Origin: a virus
DNA: 56,300 nucleotides
Virus record (IMG/VR): IMGVR_UViG_3300042447_000704
Coordinates: 1 to 56,300 of that record
Strand: one strand, 5' to 3'
The notes beneath the pieces are model-generated. The model was not told where the DNA came from. It saw nothing but the letters and a program-made list of their open reading frames with translations, and searched no databases. Below are positions 49,194-55,929 of this stretch, piece after piece. Both the position numbers and the translations under genes were made by a program. How positions within the stretch are numbered: the stretch's first letter is position 1; every line of letters starts with the position of its first letter.

Positions 49194-49874
49194 CTTCTGG
49201 CGACGATCCGATTGTGAGTCGGATGATGGTCCAGCAATGGAGCGGGTCTCCGGGGTGATGTCGATCGTTCTGTTGGGAACACCCAGCTGAAACGTCACTT
49301 GCCCGCTGGTTTCGACTAGCTGTTTCTCCCCGTACTTCTGGGGTTTCAGCTTAGAAGCGATCCATTTCCGGGTCTCGATGCGCAGCTTCGCTGCCTGCAC
49401 GGCGGCGATCGAGTCGGTGCCCTCGGTCTGGTCGGCGATCTCGAGCAGGTCGTCGGCCATCGTGTCGGTGCGATCTTCATGCGCTTGCGCGTACCTTCTC
49501 GCGAAGTCGGGCTGAGTTCGCATCCAACCGTAGACAACGAATGCCGATCGACCTGTCTGCCTGCACCAGCTGCTGAGGCTGTGACCGTTGGTGATCCACT
49601 CACAGAGAGCATCGCCCTCCTCTGTCGTATAGCTGGCAGGCCGGTGGGCTGGGAGCTTCTCTCCCCTCTCCTGTAGCTCTCTCACCTGCTCTTCTGCTCT
49701 CTCTTGTCTGAGAGCCTTTAGCTGCTCCGCCAGACTATCGGCCGCCAATTTTTCTGTGAGCCTGTCGCGCTCGTGTTCCAGATCAAAGGCCTGACGGGAA
49801 AGCTCCTTCTTCAGAGCTTGAAGCTCCTCCGACTTGATCTCCCCCTTCGTTTGCTGGCCGTCGACCTTCGGCAT
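49185..49874 (-). CDS. terS: Terminase small subunit, 229 aa
   Basis: N-terminal 80 residues are a coiled coil (LKKELSRQAFDLEHERDRLT). The core (about 85-190) has HSLSSWCRQTG, YGWMRTQPDFARRYAQAHED and LRIETRKWIASKLKPQKYGE, the fold and order of phage TerS proteins with an N-terminal DNA-binding helix-turn-helix. It binds the pac region to start packaging. ATG 49872-49874 lies one base past the previous stop. The repeats that follow the gene may be its site. Confidence 0.9.
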   Translation of the reverse strand: MPKVDGQQTKGEIKSEELQALKKELSRQAFDLEHERDRLTEKLAADSLAEQLKALRQERAEEQVRELQERGEKLPAHRPASYTTEEGDALCEWITNGHSLSSWCRQTGRSAFVVYGWMRTQPDFARRYAQAHEDRTDTMADDLLEIADQTEGTDSIAAVQAAKLRIETRKWIASKLKPQKYGEKQLVETSGQVTFQLGVPNRTIDITPETRSIAGPSSDSQSDRRQKAG

Positions 49875-49875
49875 C

Positions 49876-50046
49876 TCAGCAGCCCTTCTTGCTCATCGAT
49901 CCGACCTTGCCGCCCTTGCTGTAGCCCATCGCTTTGTGTTCAGCCTTCTCGTGATCCATCACCTTCTTCGGGGCACCACCCTTTCGCAGGTACTTCATCT
50001 CATCGGCCGCCATTTTTTTCGATTCGACGGGAGGCTTTTTCTTCAT
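49876..50046 (-). CDS. Small Lys/Gly-rich protein, 56 aa
   Basis: ATG 50044-50046 and TGA 49876-49878. The protein begins MKKKPPVESKKM, has KVMDHEKAEHKAMGY in the middle and ends SKGGKVGSMSKKGC. It is highly basic, with no membrane segment. Small basic proteins of this type (GYSKGGK) precede terminase genes in other phages. It heads the late operon. Confidence 0.65.
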   Translation of the reverse strand: MKKKPPVESKKMAADEMKYLRKGGAPKKVMDHEKAEHKAMGYSKGGKVGSMSKKGC

Positions 50047-50422
50047 CGAGGTCACCGTAACGTATTGTTTTTGAAGGGATTGAAAGATTCTTTTGATTAC
50101 CGCTTGACATTACCTTTGGGTAGGCTCAGAATTCGTTCACGGTCGCAGCAAACGACCCGGTTACTACCCGGCACCAAAGAACGGGAACGGCGCTGAGCCA
50201 AGAACCTCAGCAACTCGACAGGATCGAGCGTGCGGTCAGACGACAGACCCCTAGGAAACAAAGCATCACCATCAAGCAGTGGGCGGCTGCAACAGCCGTC
50301 CGCTCGGTGAGCCTCTTCAACAGGGGTTCAGCGAGCGGATTGACCCGCATTCAACCCTACCCCGCCGAGCCGGCTGCACAAGCAGCGTTGCGCTGGTCGG
50401 CAAACACTTAGGAGTGAACGGA
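50047..50422. other. Divergent intergenic between late and accessory blocks
   Basis: About 375 bases with the accessory promoter at 50104-50132. No canonical-start gene is present, though an open frame on the rightward strand from 50124 to 50411 uses codons of normal type and lacks ATG/GTG/TTG near its start (see findings). The left edge must hold the late promoter, but no clear -35/-10 is seen there. Confidence 0.5.
50104..50132 (+). promoter_or_regulatory. Sigma70 promoter for the accessory block
   Basis: TTGACA (50104-50109), a 17-bp spacer, then CAGAAT (50127-50132). The -35 is perfect and the -10 has four of six. It points rightward into the block of small genes and is the best promoter in the window. 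Constitutive host-read expression, including in a lysogen, is possible. Confidence 0.7.
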
Positions 50423-50674
50423 ATGAGTGGCTTCGCGATCTTTCAGAGCTTCCCCATCTACGACAACCGTGACGGCATCGTCGGCACCCTAATCGAGCAG
50501 GTTTCCGAGTACGTGTACGAGACGGAGGCCCTTGCACACCGCTTCGTCCCTAGCGGCTACGACGAAGACGGCCAGTGTTTGGAGACCGACTTCTACGTCG
50601 CTAACACCAGCACCCCCCGCAAGCGCCTGCACCGATACGTCGCCGACGTGTACGCAGACGACATCCCTTTCTGA
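50423..50674 (+). CDS. Small accessory protein, 83 aa
   Basis: ATG 50423 with AGGAG eight bases upstream. The chain is acidic and aromatic (FAIFQSFPIYDNRD, then YVADVYADDIPF). The DDIPF end recalls the acidic Phe tip of SSB proteins, so it may bind host SSB-partner proteins. No family known. Confidence 0.65.
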   Translation: MSGFAIFQSFPIYDNRDGIVGTLIEQVSEYVYETEALAHRFVPSGYDEDGQCLETDFYVANTSTPRKRLHRYVADVYADDIPF

Positions 50675-50685
50675 GGAGAGCCGGA

Positions 50686-50889
50686 ATGAACTACATCGAA
50701 CGGCTACAGATCGAGGTCGCTCAGCACGAGCGGGCGGCCACTGCCAGACAGGAACGGTTCGCCGAACTGCGGCGGCACCTGAGCCTGCCGAAATTCCAGC
50801 CCCAGCAGGACGGCAGCCGGGGCGACTGGATCAGCACCGCCGACGTGCAGCGATGGCTGCGATACATCGAAGAGGGAGATCACTCGTGA
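50686..50889 (+). CDS. Small accessory protein, 67 aa
   Basis: ATG 50686 behind GAGGAG. Helical start (RLQIEVAQHERAATARQERF), then a Gln/Pro region and a small helix ending RWLRYIEEGDHS. The last 36 bases recur, slightly changed, at 51145-51180. Function unknown. Confidence 0.65.
   Translation: MNYIERLQIEVAQHERAATARQERFAELRRHLSLPKFQPQQDGSRGDWISTADVQRWLRYIEEGDHS
50853..50888 (+). repeat. 36-bp duplicated gene end and start, copy 1
   Basis: Bases 50853-50888 match 51145-51180 at 33 of 36 positions. Each copy ends in a ribosome site and the start codon of the following gene (GTG here, ATG in copy 2). Copy 2 preserves the reading WLRYIENGDHS of this gene's end although no gene body precedes it. 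Confidence 0.8.
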
Positions 50890-51131
50890 TTTACACCAAC
50901 CTGTGGGAAATGATCACCGAGACCGAGAAGCGAAGCACTGAGCAGAGTATGAGCTTCACGCCAGAGGAGCTTCGGTTCCTACGGCGGGGGCTGATGTACC
51001 TGTCCGACAAGACGTGGGATCAGTGCCACGCGATGAAGGATGAGGAGTTCCGGCTCGATCTTCGCAAGAGGGCCGATGCGATCGACGCCCTGCTGGACCG
51101 CGTTGACGGGGCTCTGTCGGCGAGGCGTTAA
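50886..51131 (+). CDS. Small accessory helical protein, 81 aa
   Basis: GTG 50886 overlaps the previous stop (GTGA) behind GGGAG. A four-helix-like chain: NLWEMITETEKRSTEQSMSF, PEELRFLRRGLMYLSDKTW, EFRLDLRKRADAIDALLDRV. No known family. Longer frames upstream are shadows. Confidence 0.65.
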   Translation: MIYTNLWEMITETEKRSTEQSMSFTPEELRFLRRGLMYLSDKTWDQCHAMKDEEFRLDLRKRADAIDALLDRVDGALSARR

Positions 51132-51144
51132 ACAGGCCCAACCA

Positions 51145-51180
51145 ATGGCTGCGATACATCGAAAACGGAGATCACTCATG
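51145..51180 (+). repeat. 36-bp duplicated gene end and start, copy 2
   Basis: Second copy of the 50853-50888 segment, placed between two genes. It supplies the ribosome site GGAG and the ATG of the 47-residue gene at 51178. It looks like the relic of a recombination that shuffled a small gene at its boundaries. Confidence 0.8.
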
Positions 51181-51321
51181 AGCAACTGGCAAACCCCGGT
51201 ACGAGGCGACAACGACTCCGAGTACCAAATCTATCTGGCATGCGCCGATGACGGTAAGGGCGGCGATATCACCCGAGGCGGTGCCCCGCTCCTCACGTAC
51301 GAGGAATGGCTGAACGCCTAA
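51178..51321 (+). CDS. Very small accessory protein, 47 aa
   Basis: ATG 51178 behind CGGAG. Acidic, SNWQTPVRGDNDSEYQIYLA then LLTYEEWLNA. The start lies in the duplicated segment. Too short for a domain call. Confidence 0.6.
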   Translation: MSNWQTPVRGDNDSEYQIYLACADDGKGGDITRGGAPLLTYEEWLNA

Positions 51322-51370
51322 CCCAATGGCCGCTCGCGCGGCCATATCCAATCCCTACAGGAGGTTGACG

Positions 51371-51484
51371 ATGACTGAGTTGTATGAGGTTTGGCTGATC
51401 GCAGCCGTCTGCTGGGCGACCGGCTTTATCAGTGCAGGCGTCCTGATCGATGCCCGCCGTGACAACGAAGGAGAGCAGGAATGA
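51371..51484 (+). CDS. Micro membrane protein, 37 aa
   Basis: ATG 51371 with AGGAGG nine bases upstream and stop overlapping the next start (ATGA). Residues 8-27 (WLIAAVCWATGFISAGVLID) are one transmembrane helix, followed by a basic then acidic tail. Such single-span micro-proteins in phages can act as lysis, exclusion or signalling modulators; none is proven here. Confidence 0.65.
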   Translation: MTELYEVWLIAAVCWATGFISAGVLIDARRDNEGEQE

Positions 51485-51684
51485 GACGGACCAAACGAGC
51501 AGTGAAGCGTGACGCTCATGACGTGCTGGCGGCGATCGTCGGCTTCGAGGTTGTCGTCGTATGGGGCGGCGAGCTTTTCACCCACCTCGCGCTGAACGAA
51601 CGCGAGGCCCGCGACTGGGCGGCGCAGTACCGCGACGTGGCGCAATCGATTCGCATCTGGGCCGGCAATCGGCTCTTCGCATAA
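51481..51684 (+). CDS. Small accessory protein, 67 aa
   Basis: ATGA-coupled to the micro membrane protein. Basic start (RRTKRAVKRDAHD), hydrophobic centre (VLAAIVGFEVVVVWGGEL) and a helix (NEREARDWAAQYRDVAQSIR). Possibly membrane-associated. Function unknown. Confidence 0.65.
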   Translation: MRRTKRAVKRDAHDVLAAIVGFEVVVVWGGELFTHLALNEREARDWAAQYRDVAQSIRIWAGNRLFA

Positions 51685-51696
51685 CAGGGGAACGAC

Positions 51697-52029
51697 ATGA
51701 CACCGAGCATCAAGAAGCTGGCTGAGGTATTCGGAGACAACGCGAAGCAGGCGAAGGCCGTCCTGCTGATGACCCGCAAGGAACTGGCCGAGACCCCCGC
51801 CGGAGCGGCCCGGATCGCCGAGTGCTATCACCCGCCGGCAACGTCCGACCTACGGATGACGGTCCTGAACGAACTGGCCGGCACGCACGGTGTCGAGGCG
51901 TTCGAGACCAGCGCAGGCTGGTGCGAGTACCTCAATGCCGGCGACACGTATGCCGCGACTCTGGTCCGGTTCAGAGGCAACTACCGCATCGCCTGCTGGG
52001 GCGATATCGCAGAACGCTACGCAGCCTGA
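51697..52029 (+). CDS. Accessory protein, 110 aa
   Basis: ATG 51697 behind AGGGG. N-terminal half helical (SIKKLAEVFGDNAKQAKAVL, then KELAETPAGAARIAECY), C-terminal half strand-rich (WCEYLNAGDTYAATLVRFRG, then RIACWGDIAERY). No family known. It is followed directly by an intrinsic terminator. Confidence 0.65.
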   Translation: MTPSIKKLAEVFGDNAKQAKAVLLMTRKELAETPAGAARIAECYHPPATSDLRMTVLNELAGTHGVEAFETSAGWCEYLNAGDTYAATLVRFRGNYRIACWGDIAERYAA

Positions 52030-52034
52030 CAACC

Positions 52035-52054
52035 CCCGCTTCGGCGGGTTTTTT
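52035..52054 (+). terminator. Intrinsic terminator before ArdC gene
   Basis: CCCGC, loop TTCG, GCGGG, then six T. It lies six bases after the stop of the 110-residue gene and only 17 bases before the ArdC ATG, so it should limit reading into that gene. Confidence 0.9.
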
Positions 52055-52071
52055 GTTTGAGGAGAGAACAG

Positions 52072-52935
52072 ATGGACATCGCACAATTGATCACCGATCG
52101 CATCATCGCCGAGCTTGAGTCGGGCGTAGCCCCGTGGGTCAGGCCGTGGTCGCACGTGGCAGGCACCCCGACCCGGGGCGTGCCCTACAACCCGGTCAGC
52201 AAGACGGTCTATCGAGGCGTCAACCGTTTCTGGCTATCGATGATGCCCAGCGCCAGTCAGCACTGGCTGACCTTCAAGCAGGCCCAGTCAATCGGTGGCT
52301 GCGTCCGTAAGGGCGAGAAGGGCACGCCGATCGTGTTCTGGCAGATCAACCAGCGCACAAAAGAGGGCGAGTCGGGAGAAGAGACCCTGACGACCTCAGT
52401 CCTGCTGAAGCACTACACCGTGTTCAGCATCGAGCAGTGCGACGGGCTGAACCTGCCCGAGATCGATAGGTCGGTCGAGGAGATCGTCCAGCACGAGACG
52501 GTCGACTCTGTCGTCGATCGGCTGCGCCTGCGAGGCGGGCTGTTCCACGGGGGCGACGGTGCGTTCTACACGCCCAGCCGTGACTGCATCACGATGCCCT
52601 ATCAAAAGGCGTTCAACTCACTGGCCGACTATCAAGCGACCCTGCTTCACGAGGCGGTCCACGCTACCGGCCACGAGTCCCGGCTGAATCGTCTGACACC
52701 CCAGCGCTTCGGCACAGAAGGCTACGCATACGAAGAACTCGTTGCCGAACTGGGTGCCGCGATGTTGTGCGCCCAGTGCGGTGTCGACGGCCAACTCCAG
52801 CACAGCAGCTACATCGAAAGCTGGCTGCGTGCCTTAAAGGGCGACAAGAAGTTCATCTTGCAAGCATCGGCCCACGCTCAGAAGGCGCTGGACTGGATCG
52901 GCCAACAGGAGCAGGCAGTGCTGCTCGCCGCTTAA
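52072..52935 (+). CDS. ardC: ArdC-type antirestriction protein with zincin domain, 287 aa
   Basis: Residues 1-125 match the ArdC N-terminal domain (ITDRIIAELESGVAPWVRPW, YRGVNRFWL, KGTPIVFWQ), a single-strand DNA-binding fold. The C-terminal part has a zinc-protease helix HEAVHATGHESR with His193, Glu194 and His197, and EELVAELGAA as third-ligand helix. ArdC proteins protect incoming DNA from host restriction. ATG 52072 follows GAGGAG. It sits between two terminators, so it looks like a separate cassette. The giant virion protein bears a similar HEAVH motif. Confidence 0.92.
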   Translation: MDIAQLITDRIIAELESGVAPWVRPWSHVAGTPTRGVPYNPVSKTVYRGVNRFWLSMMPSASQHWLTFKQAQSIGGCVRKGEKGTPIVFWQINQRTKEGESGEETLTTSVLLKHYTVFSIEQCDGLNLPEIDRSVEEIVQHETVDSVVDRLRLRGGLFHGGDGAFYTPSRDCITMPYQKAFNSLADYQATLLHEAVHATGHESRLNRLTPQRFGTEGYAYEELVAELGAAMLCAQCGVDGQLQHSSYIESWLRALKGDKKFILQASAHAQKALDWIGQQEQAVLLAA

Positions 52936-52940
52936 ACCAC

Positions 52941-52966
52941 ACGGGGCTTCGGCCCCGTTCTCTTTT
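52941..52966 (+). terminator. Intrinsic terminator after ArdC gene
   Basis: ACGGGGC, loop TTCG, GCCCCGT, then TCTCTTTT. Seven pairs with a UUCG loop and U-rich tail. It closes the ArdC gene; the next start is 23 bases on. Confidence 0.9.
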
Positions 52967-52988
52967 GACACTGGTTGAAAGGACCGGA

Positions 52989-53186
52989 ATGAAGACGATC
53001 GTATCCCTAGGCTATGACGCCCACTTCGTTGTGCCCACTGCCGACCTCGGCACGTTTCTGGAGCTTTTCTCCAGCCTGCAACGGGCCTCACGGGACTTCG
53101 AGGGAACGGAGGCGGTGTTCAGGGTTGAAGCTCCGCGCATGCCCACTGTCAGCGTTGTGTTTGAACTGAAGGAGGCTCAGTCATGA
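52989..53186 (+). CDS. Small accessory protein, 65 aa
   Basis: ATG 52989 with AAAGGA upstream. Strand-helix-strand pattern (KTIVSLGYDAHFVVPTADLG, then FLELFSSLQRASRDFEG, then VSVVFELKEAQ). Similar short proteins are common in phages; function unknown. ATGA overlap with the next gene. Confidence 0.65.
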   Translation: MKTIVSLGYDAHFVVPTADLGTFLELFSSLQRASRDFEGTEAVFRVEAPRMPTVSVVFELKEAQS

Positions 53187-53506
53187 AGATCAAGACGGCA
53201 GAACTCATCGGCCCCGCCCTCGATTGGGCAGTTGCTAAGTCCGATGGCTGGGATGGACCAGACCTCGCGTCGTACTTGTTCACCAGTCGGCATGTAAAGC
53301 CATCTGTTGACTGGAGTCAGGGCGGCCCGATCATCGAGCGGGAGAAGTTCAAGCTCCATTGTGGTGAGAACAATATCTGGTGGGCGGCAACAAACCAAAA
53401 CCCGCACCGCCCTTTAAGTGGCCCCACCCCTCTGACCGCAGCAATGCGCTGCTACGTCGCATCTGTATTGGGCGATGAGGTCGACGTGCCCGAGGAGTGT
53501 CTGTAA
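53183..53506 (+). CDS. NinX/DUF2591-like protein, 107 aa
   Basis: The order MKIKTAELIGPALDWAVAKS, YLFTSRHVKPSVDWSQGG, PIIEREKFKLH and TPLTAAMRCYVASVLGDEV matches phage DUF2591 (NinX). The family is widespread in temperate phages near nin-type genes; no reaction is known. Full family length. Confidence 0.88.
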   Translation: MKIKTAELIGPALDWAVAKSDGWDGPDLASYLFTSRHVKPSVDWSQGGPIIEREKFKLHCGENNIWWAATNQNPHRPLSGPTPLTAAMRCYVASVLGDEVDVPEECL

Positions 53507-53709
53507 TGGGCAGCAAGAAAGACGTGATGCGGGTCATCAATGAGGTGGCATCCGCAGGCTGGCTGGTCGAGCGAACCCGGGGCGGGCACTTCCGCCTCGT
53601 GGCCCCGGGCGGGCAGTCAGTGATCGCAGCCGGCACCCCGAGCGACCCTCGAGCGCTGCTCAACATGAAGTCTCGAATCAAACGAATCCAACAGGAGATC
53701 ACCTCGTGA
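53506..53709 (+). CDS. HicA-like protein, 67 aa
   Basis: From ATG 53506 (TAATG overlap) the fold and order GSKKDVMRVINEVASAG, WLVERTRGGHFRLVAPGG, VIAAGTPSDPRALLNMKSRI fit the HicA double-stranded RNA-binding fold. In active toxins the GSHH-type His cleaves mRNA; here it reads GGHF, so the catalytic His is kept. No HicB-type antitoxin follows. It may be a toxin kept silent otherwise, or a recruited RNA-binding protein. Confidence 0.8.
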   Translation: MGSKKDVMRVINEVASAGWLVERTRGGHFRLVAPGGQSVIAAGTPSDPRALLNMKSRIKRIQQEITS

Positions 53710-53912
53710 CCCACAACGAACCTCAATTCATAGTCAGTTGGAAATTCTGGAACGGGCATAGCTGGATCAAATCATTCGCAGAAGAGGCAGAGGCGGTTGC
53801 GTTTGTAAATTCATGCGGACTCGTTGCCCACCCAGACATCACCGACGTACTCATCGACAGAACCGCAGGGCTGGCAATTCTGACAGTCCGCTTGAAAGGG
53901 AAAGAGCAATGA
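53706..53912 (+). CDS. Small accessory protein after HicA-like gene, 68 aa
   Basis: GTG 53706 overlaps the HicA-like stop. Strand-rich: QFIVSWKFWNGHSWIKSFAE, then AVAFVNSCGLVA and LIDRTAGLAILTVRLKG. It lacks the HicB signature but takes the place of an antitoxin gene, so it is worth testing as a partner. Function unknown. Confidence 0.6.
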   Translation: MTHNEPQFIVSWKFWNGHSWIKSFAEEAEAVAFVNSCGLVAHPDITDVLIDRTAGLAILTVRLKGKEQ

Positions 53913-54076
53913 ACGCACGCGAACTCATCGAATCACAGGGCCGCAAGCCAGCACTGGGCTGGGCACAGGAGCGGGTGATCGACCTGAAGAAAACCGATGT
54001 ACGCGAGACGTGGCGGGTGGTCACCGGGTGGCGGCCTCCGCGCATCAAACCGACAAAGCTGCGGAGGGCGGCATGA
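53909..54076 (+). CDS. Small basic protein, 55 aa
   Basis: ATGA-coupled on both sides. It starts MNARELIESQG and is basic with KKTDVRETWRVVTGWRPPRI near the end, then KPTKLRRAA. Possible nucleic acid binding; function unknown. Confidence 0.6.
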   Translation: MNARELIESQGRKPALGWAQERVIDLKKTDVRETWRVVTGWRPPRIKPTKLRRAA

Positions 54077-54267
54077 ACCTCATCGTGCCATCTCAAGAGC
54101 TTCCGGCGAACGCGGCCGTCTTCGAGCAGTCCGGTAGGTTTGTGATGGCCGGCGATCGTGAGGCCTGCGAGCAGCGGGCGATCGAGATCGGCGGGCTGTA
54201 CTGCTGGATCATCAACGGCAGGCCGGTGGTTCGGTCGGACTTCCAGAGAGACGAGGAAGTGACATGA
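54073..54267 (+). CDS. Small accessory protein, 64 aa
   Basis: ATGA overlap at both ends. Mixed: NLIVPSQELPANAAVFEQSG, then AIEIGGLYCWIINGRPVVR. No family known. Confidence 0.6.
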   Translation: MNLIVPSQELPANAAVFEQSGRFVMAGDREACEQRAIEIGGLYCWIINGRPVVRSDFQRDEEVT

Positions 54268-54578
54268 AGATAAAGCTGGTTGCATACGGCCCAGACGCTT
54301 GCGCGATGACGGTCGAGGATATGCACCCCGAAACCAGAACCTTCGTTGCAGTTGGTCAGGACGTGTACGAAATGCTCGGGCCGAGGAAGAAGCGCAAAGC
54401 TTACAAAGGGCTTAATTGGCGCGGCACCCCACTCACACGCGTCGAGGGGACGCCCGTCATCGACACCATCCGTAGAGAAAGCAGATCACTGCGAAGAGTA
54501 ATGCGGAGGCATGAAGACGAGTGGACATGCTTCGTCAGATGGGAGATCGAGCGGCAGTGCGAGAAAGAAAATTCCTAG
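54264..54578 (+). CDS. Accessory protein, 104 aa
   Basis: Begins MKIKLVAYGPDACAMTVEDM and has a basic middle (GPRKKRKAYKGLNW) and a charged helical end (RRESRSLRRVMRRHEDEW). ATGA overlap with the previous gene. It may bind nucleic acid. No family known. Confidence 0.6.
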   Translation: MKIKLVAYGPDACAMTVEDMHPETRTFVAVGQDVYEMLGPRKKRKAYKGLNWRGTPLTRVEGTPVIDTIRRESRSLRRVMRRHEDEWTCFVRWEIERQCEKENS

Positions 54579-54625
54579 ATGATCCCAGCCTCGGGTTGAG
54601 AGACCCATCGAACAGGAGAATCGAC

Positions 54626-54859
54626 ATGCAAGAAGTTCTGAAAAAGTCCCCCCAACGCCAGCGTGCCGCTGAGGCGATCCACGCATCGGTAGAGCCCGTC
54701 AGGGCCTACGTGGCACACATCAGCGACCTGAAGGGGGAGCCGTTCTATGTGGTGACGATTCCGCAGGGGACTGCGGCATACCAGATGGGGTATCGGTACG
54801 TGTCCGTTTCAGGCGATGAGCTTGACGACTATTTAGCAAACGGCTGTAGTCTTGCCTAA
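54626..54859 (+). CDS. Accessory protein, 77 aa
   Basis: ATG 54626 with AGGAG seven bases upstream. Helical start (EVLKKSPQRQRAAEAIHASV), then strands (PFYVVTIPQGTAAYQMGY). No family known. A longer frame from 54521 is rejected since it lies over the gene before. Confidence 0.6.
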   Translation: MQEVLKKSPQRQRAAEAIHASVEPVRAYVAHISDLKGEPFYVVTIPQGTAAYQMGYRYVSVSGDELDDYLANGCSLA

Positions 54860-54884
54860 TCAACCCAGCCCGGTTCGCCGCCCA

Positions 54885-55121
54885 ATGAATCACATCAGCA
54901 AAACCATCGCGAAGCATCCCGGCGTTTTAGAAGTCCATCTCGGCGAAAGTAGCGGAGTCGATTACAGATACGAAGTGTTCTTGCGCGAGGGATGGGTATT
55001 TAAAAACGGCCGGATGCAAGGCACGAGGTGCGGGCATTTTGACACTGTCGAAGACTTCAAGTCTGCAAAACCGATCCGCTTAAACAACCAGCCCGGTTCG
55101 CCGGGCGCAGAGAGTGAATAG
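54885..55121 (+). CDS. Accessory protein, 78 aa
   Basis: I choose ATG 54885 (MNHISKTIAKHPG) over TTG 54852 since the extra residues come from a terminator-like repeat; neither has a clear ribosome site. Strand-rich: VLEVHLGESSGVDYRYEVFL, WVFKNGRMQGTRCGHFDTVE. It ends in QPGSPGAESE, coded by a hairpin. No family known. Confidence 0.55.
   Translation: MNHISKTIAKHPGVLEVHLGESSGVDYRYEVFLREGWVFKNGRMQGTRCGHFDTVEDFKSAKPIRLNNQPGSPGAESE
55091..55106 (+). terminator. UUCG-capped hairpin inside a gene end
   Basis: GCCCGG, TTCG, CCGGGC, six GC pairs, with no U-tract. The 16-base segment CCAGCCCGGTTCGCCG also occurs at 54865-54880, where the stem is broken. They look like relics of terminators that ended up inside or between genes. 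Confidence 0.55.
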
Positions 55122-55508
55122 ATGAGAACCACATATATGATCCACACCGTCAGCGAATCAGGATACGAGAAGTCCATCCGAGTCACCTACTCTGAATTGC
55201 AGATAGAGGAGCATCTGCGTGAAATCTCGAAACTGCTTCGGGGCGGCTCTATTCGTTCGTTCAAGGTTGAGGTCGTCCCGTTTGAGCTTCTGAACCAAAC
55301 AGAGGCGAGAATCATGATTGAAGACACCAGATACCGGGTCGCAGTGTGGAAAGCTCGCAGAGAAGGCAACATTGATGACCCGATTGCGAGCGCAGTTTAT
55401 GCGCTGGAAGACCGATACCCGAGCGGGTGGGGACTGAACACGCTCGGGTCGTGTCTCAAGCTGATTGAAGACGGGGTGTCGCCGTCAATTGCGGCCGAAC
55501 AGGCCTGA
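55122..55508 (+). CDS. Accessory protein, 128 aa, last of the block
   Basis: ATG 55122 directly follows the previous stop. Starts RTTYMIHTVSESGYEKSIRV, then helices (LQIEEHLREISKLLRGG) and strands. The C-terminal half (ASAVYALEDRYPSGWGL) is mixed. No family known. It converges with RusA, with four bases between stops. Confidence 0.65.
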   Translation: MRTTYMIHTVSESGYEKSIRVTYSELQIEEHLREISKLLRGGSIRSFKVEVVPFELLNQTEARIMIEDTRYRVAVWKARREGNIDDPIASAVYALEDRYPSGWGLNTLGSCLKLIEDGVSPSIAAEQA

Positions 55509-55512
55509 TGAT

Positions 55513-55929
55513 TTAAGGAAGGTCGTCGAGGTATCGCACCTCGATGACCGTCTCGCCTGCCTCTCCCCACCGTTTGGTGGCGGCCAACTGGACGACTTGC
55601 TTGTCGTCCTCCCAGACCACATTGTTCAGCCCATCGAGCGCCGACTTCGCGTAGTTGTCGACATCCCCGGATGGGTAGCTGTAGCCGAACAGTGCATCGG
55701 TTCTCTTCTTCCCTTTGTATGACTTAGGAATCTCCAGAACGGCCACCACGGCGACGGCGACCCGTCCTGAGGTTCTGGCACGTCCCGCCTCTCGCATCGC
55801 TTCAGAGGCCACCTCAGCCACAACGGTCTCATAGTCGCTTGTCCTCTTTGGGGTGAACACGCGGCCTCTGGAAAACCTCGGCCGTCCCTTTGGGACCGGA
55901 TTGCCCGGCACCTCAATCCGCAGATTCAA
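55513..55929 (-). CDS. rusA: RusA-type Holliday junction resolvase, 138 aa
   Basis: Has the RusA fold and active site: N-terminal PGNPVPKGRPRF, and the catalytic Asp89 and Asp91 in PSGDVDNYAKSALDGL with VVWEDDKQV after it. It cuts four-way junctions formed in phage recombination or replication before packaging. Normal length. It overlaps the HNH gene by 17 bases. It is the last gene of the early leftward operon that crosses the contig join. Confidence 0.95.
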   Translation of the reverse strand: MNLRIEVPGNPVPKGRPRFSRGRVFTPKRTSDYETVVAEVASEAMREAGRARTSGRVAVAVVAVLEIPKSYKGKKRTDALFGYSYPSGDVDNYAKSALDGLNNVVWEDDKQVVQLAATKRWGEAGETVIEVRYLDDLP

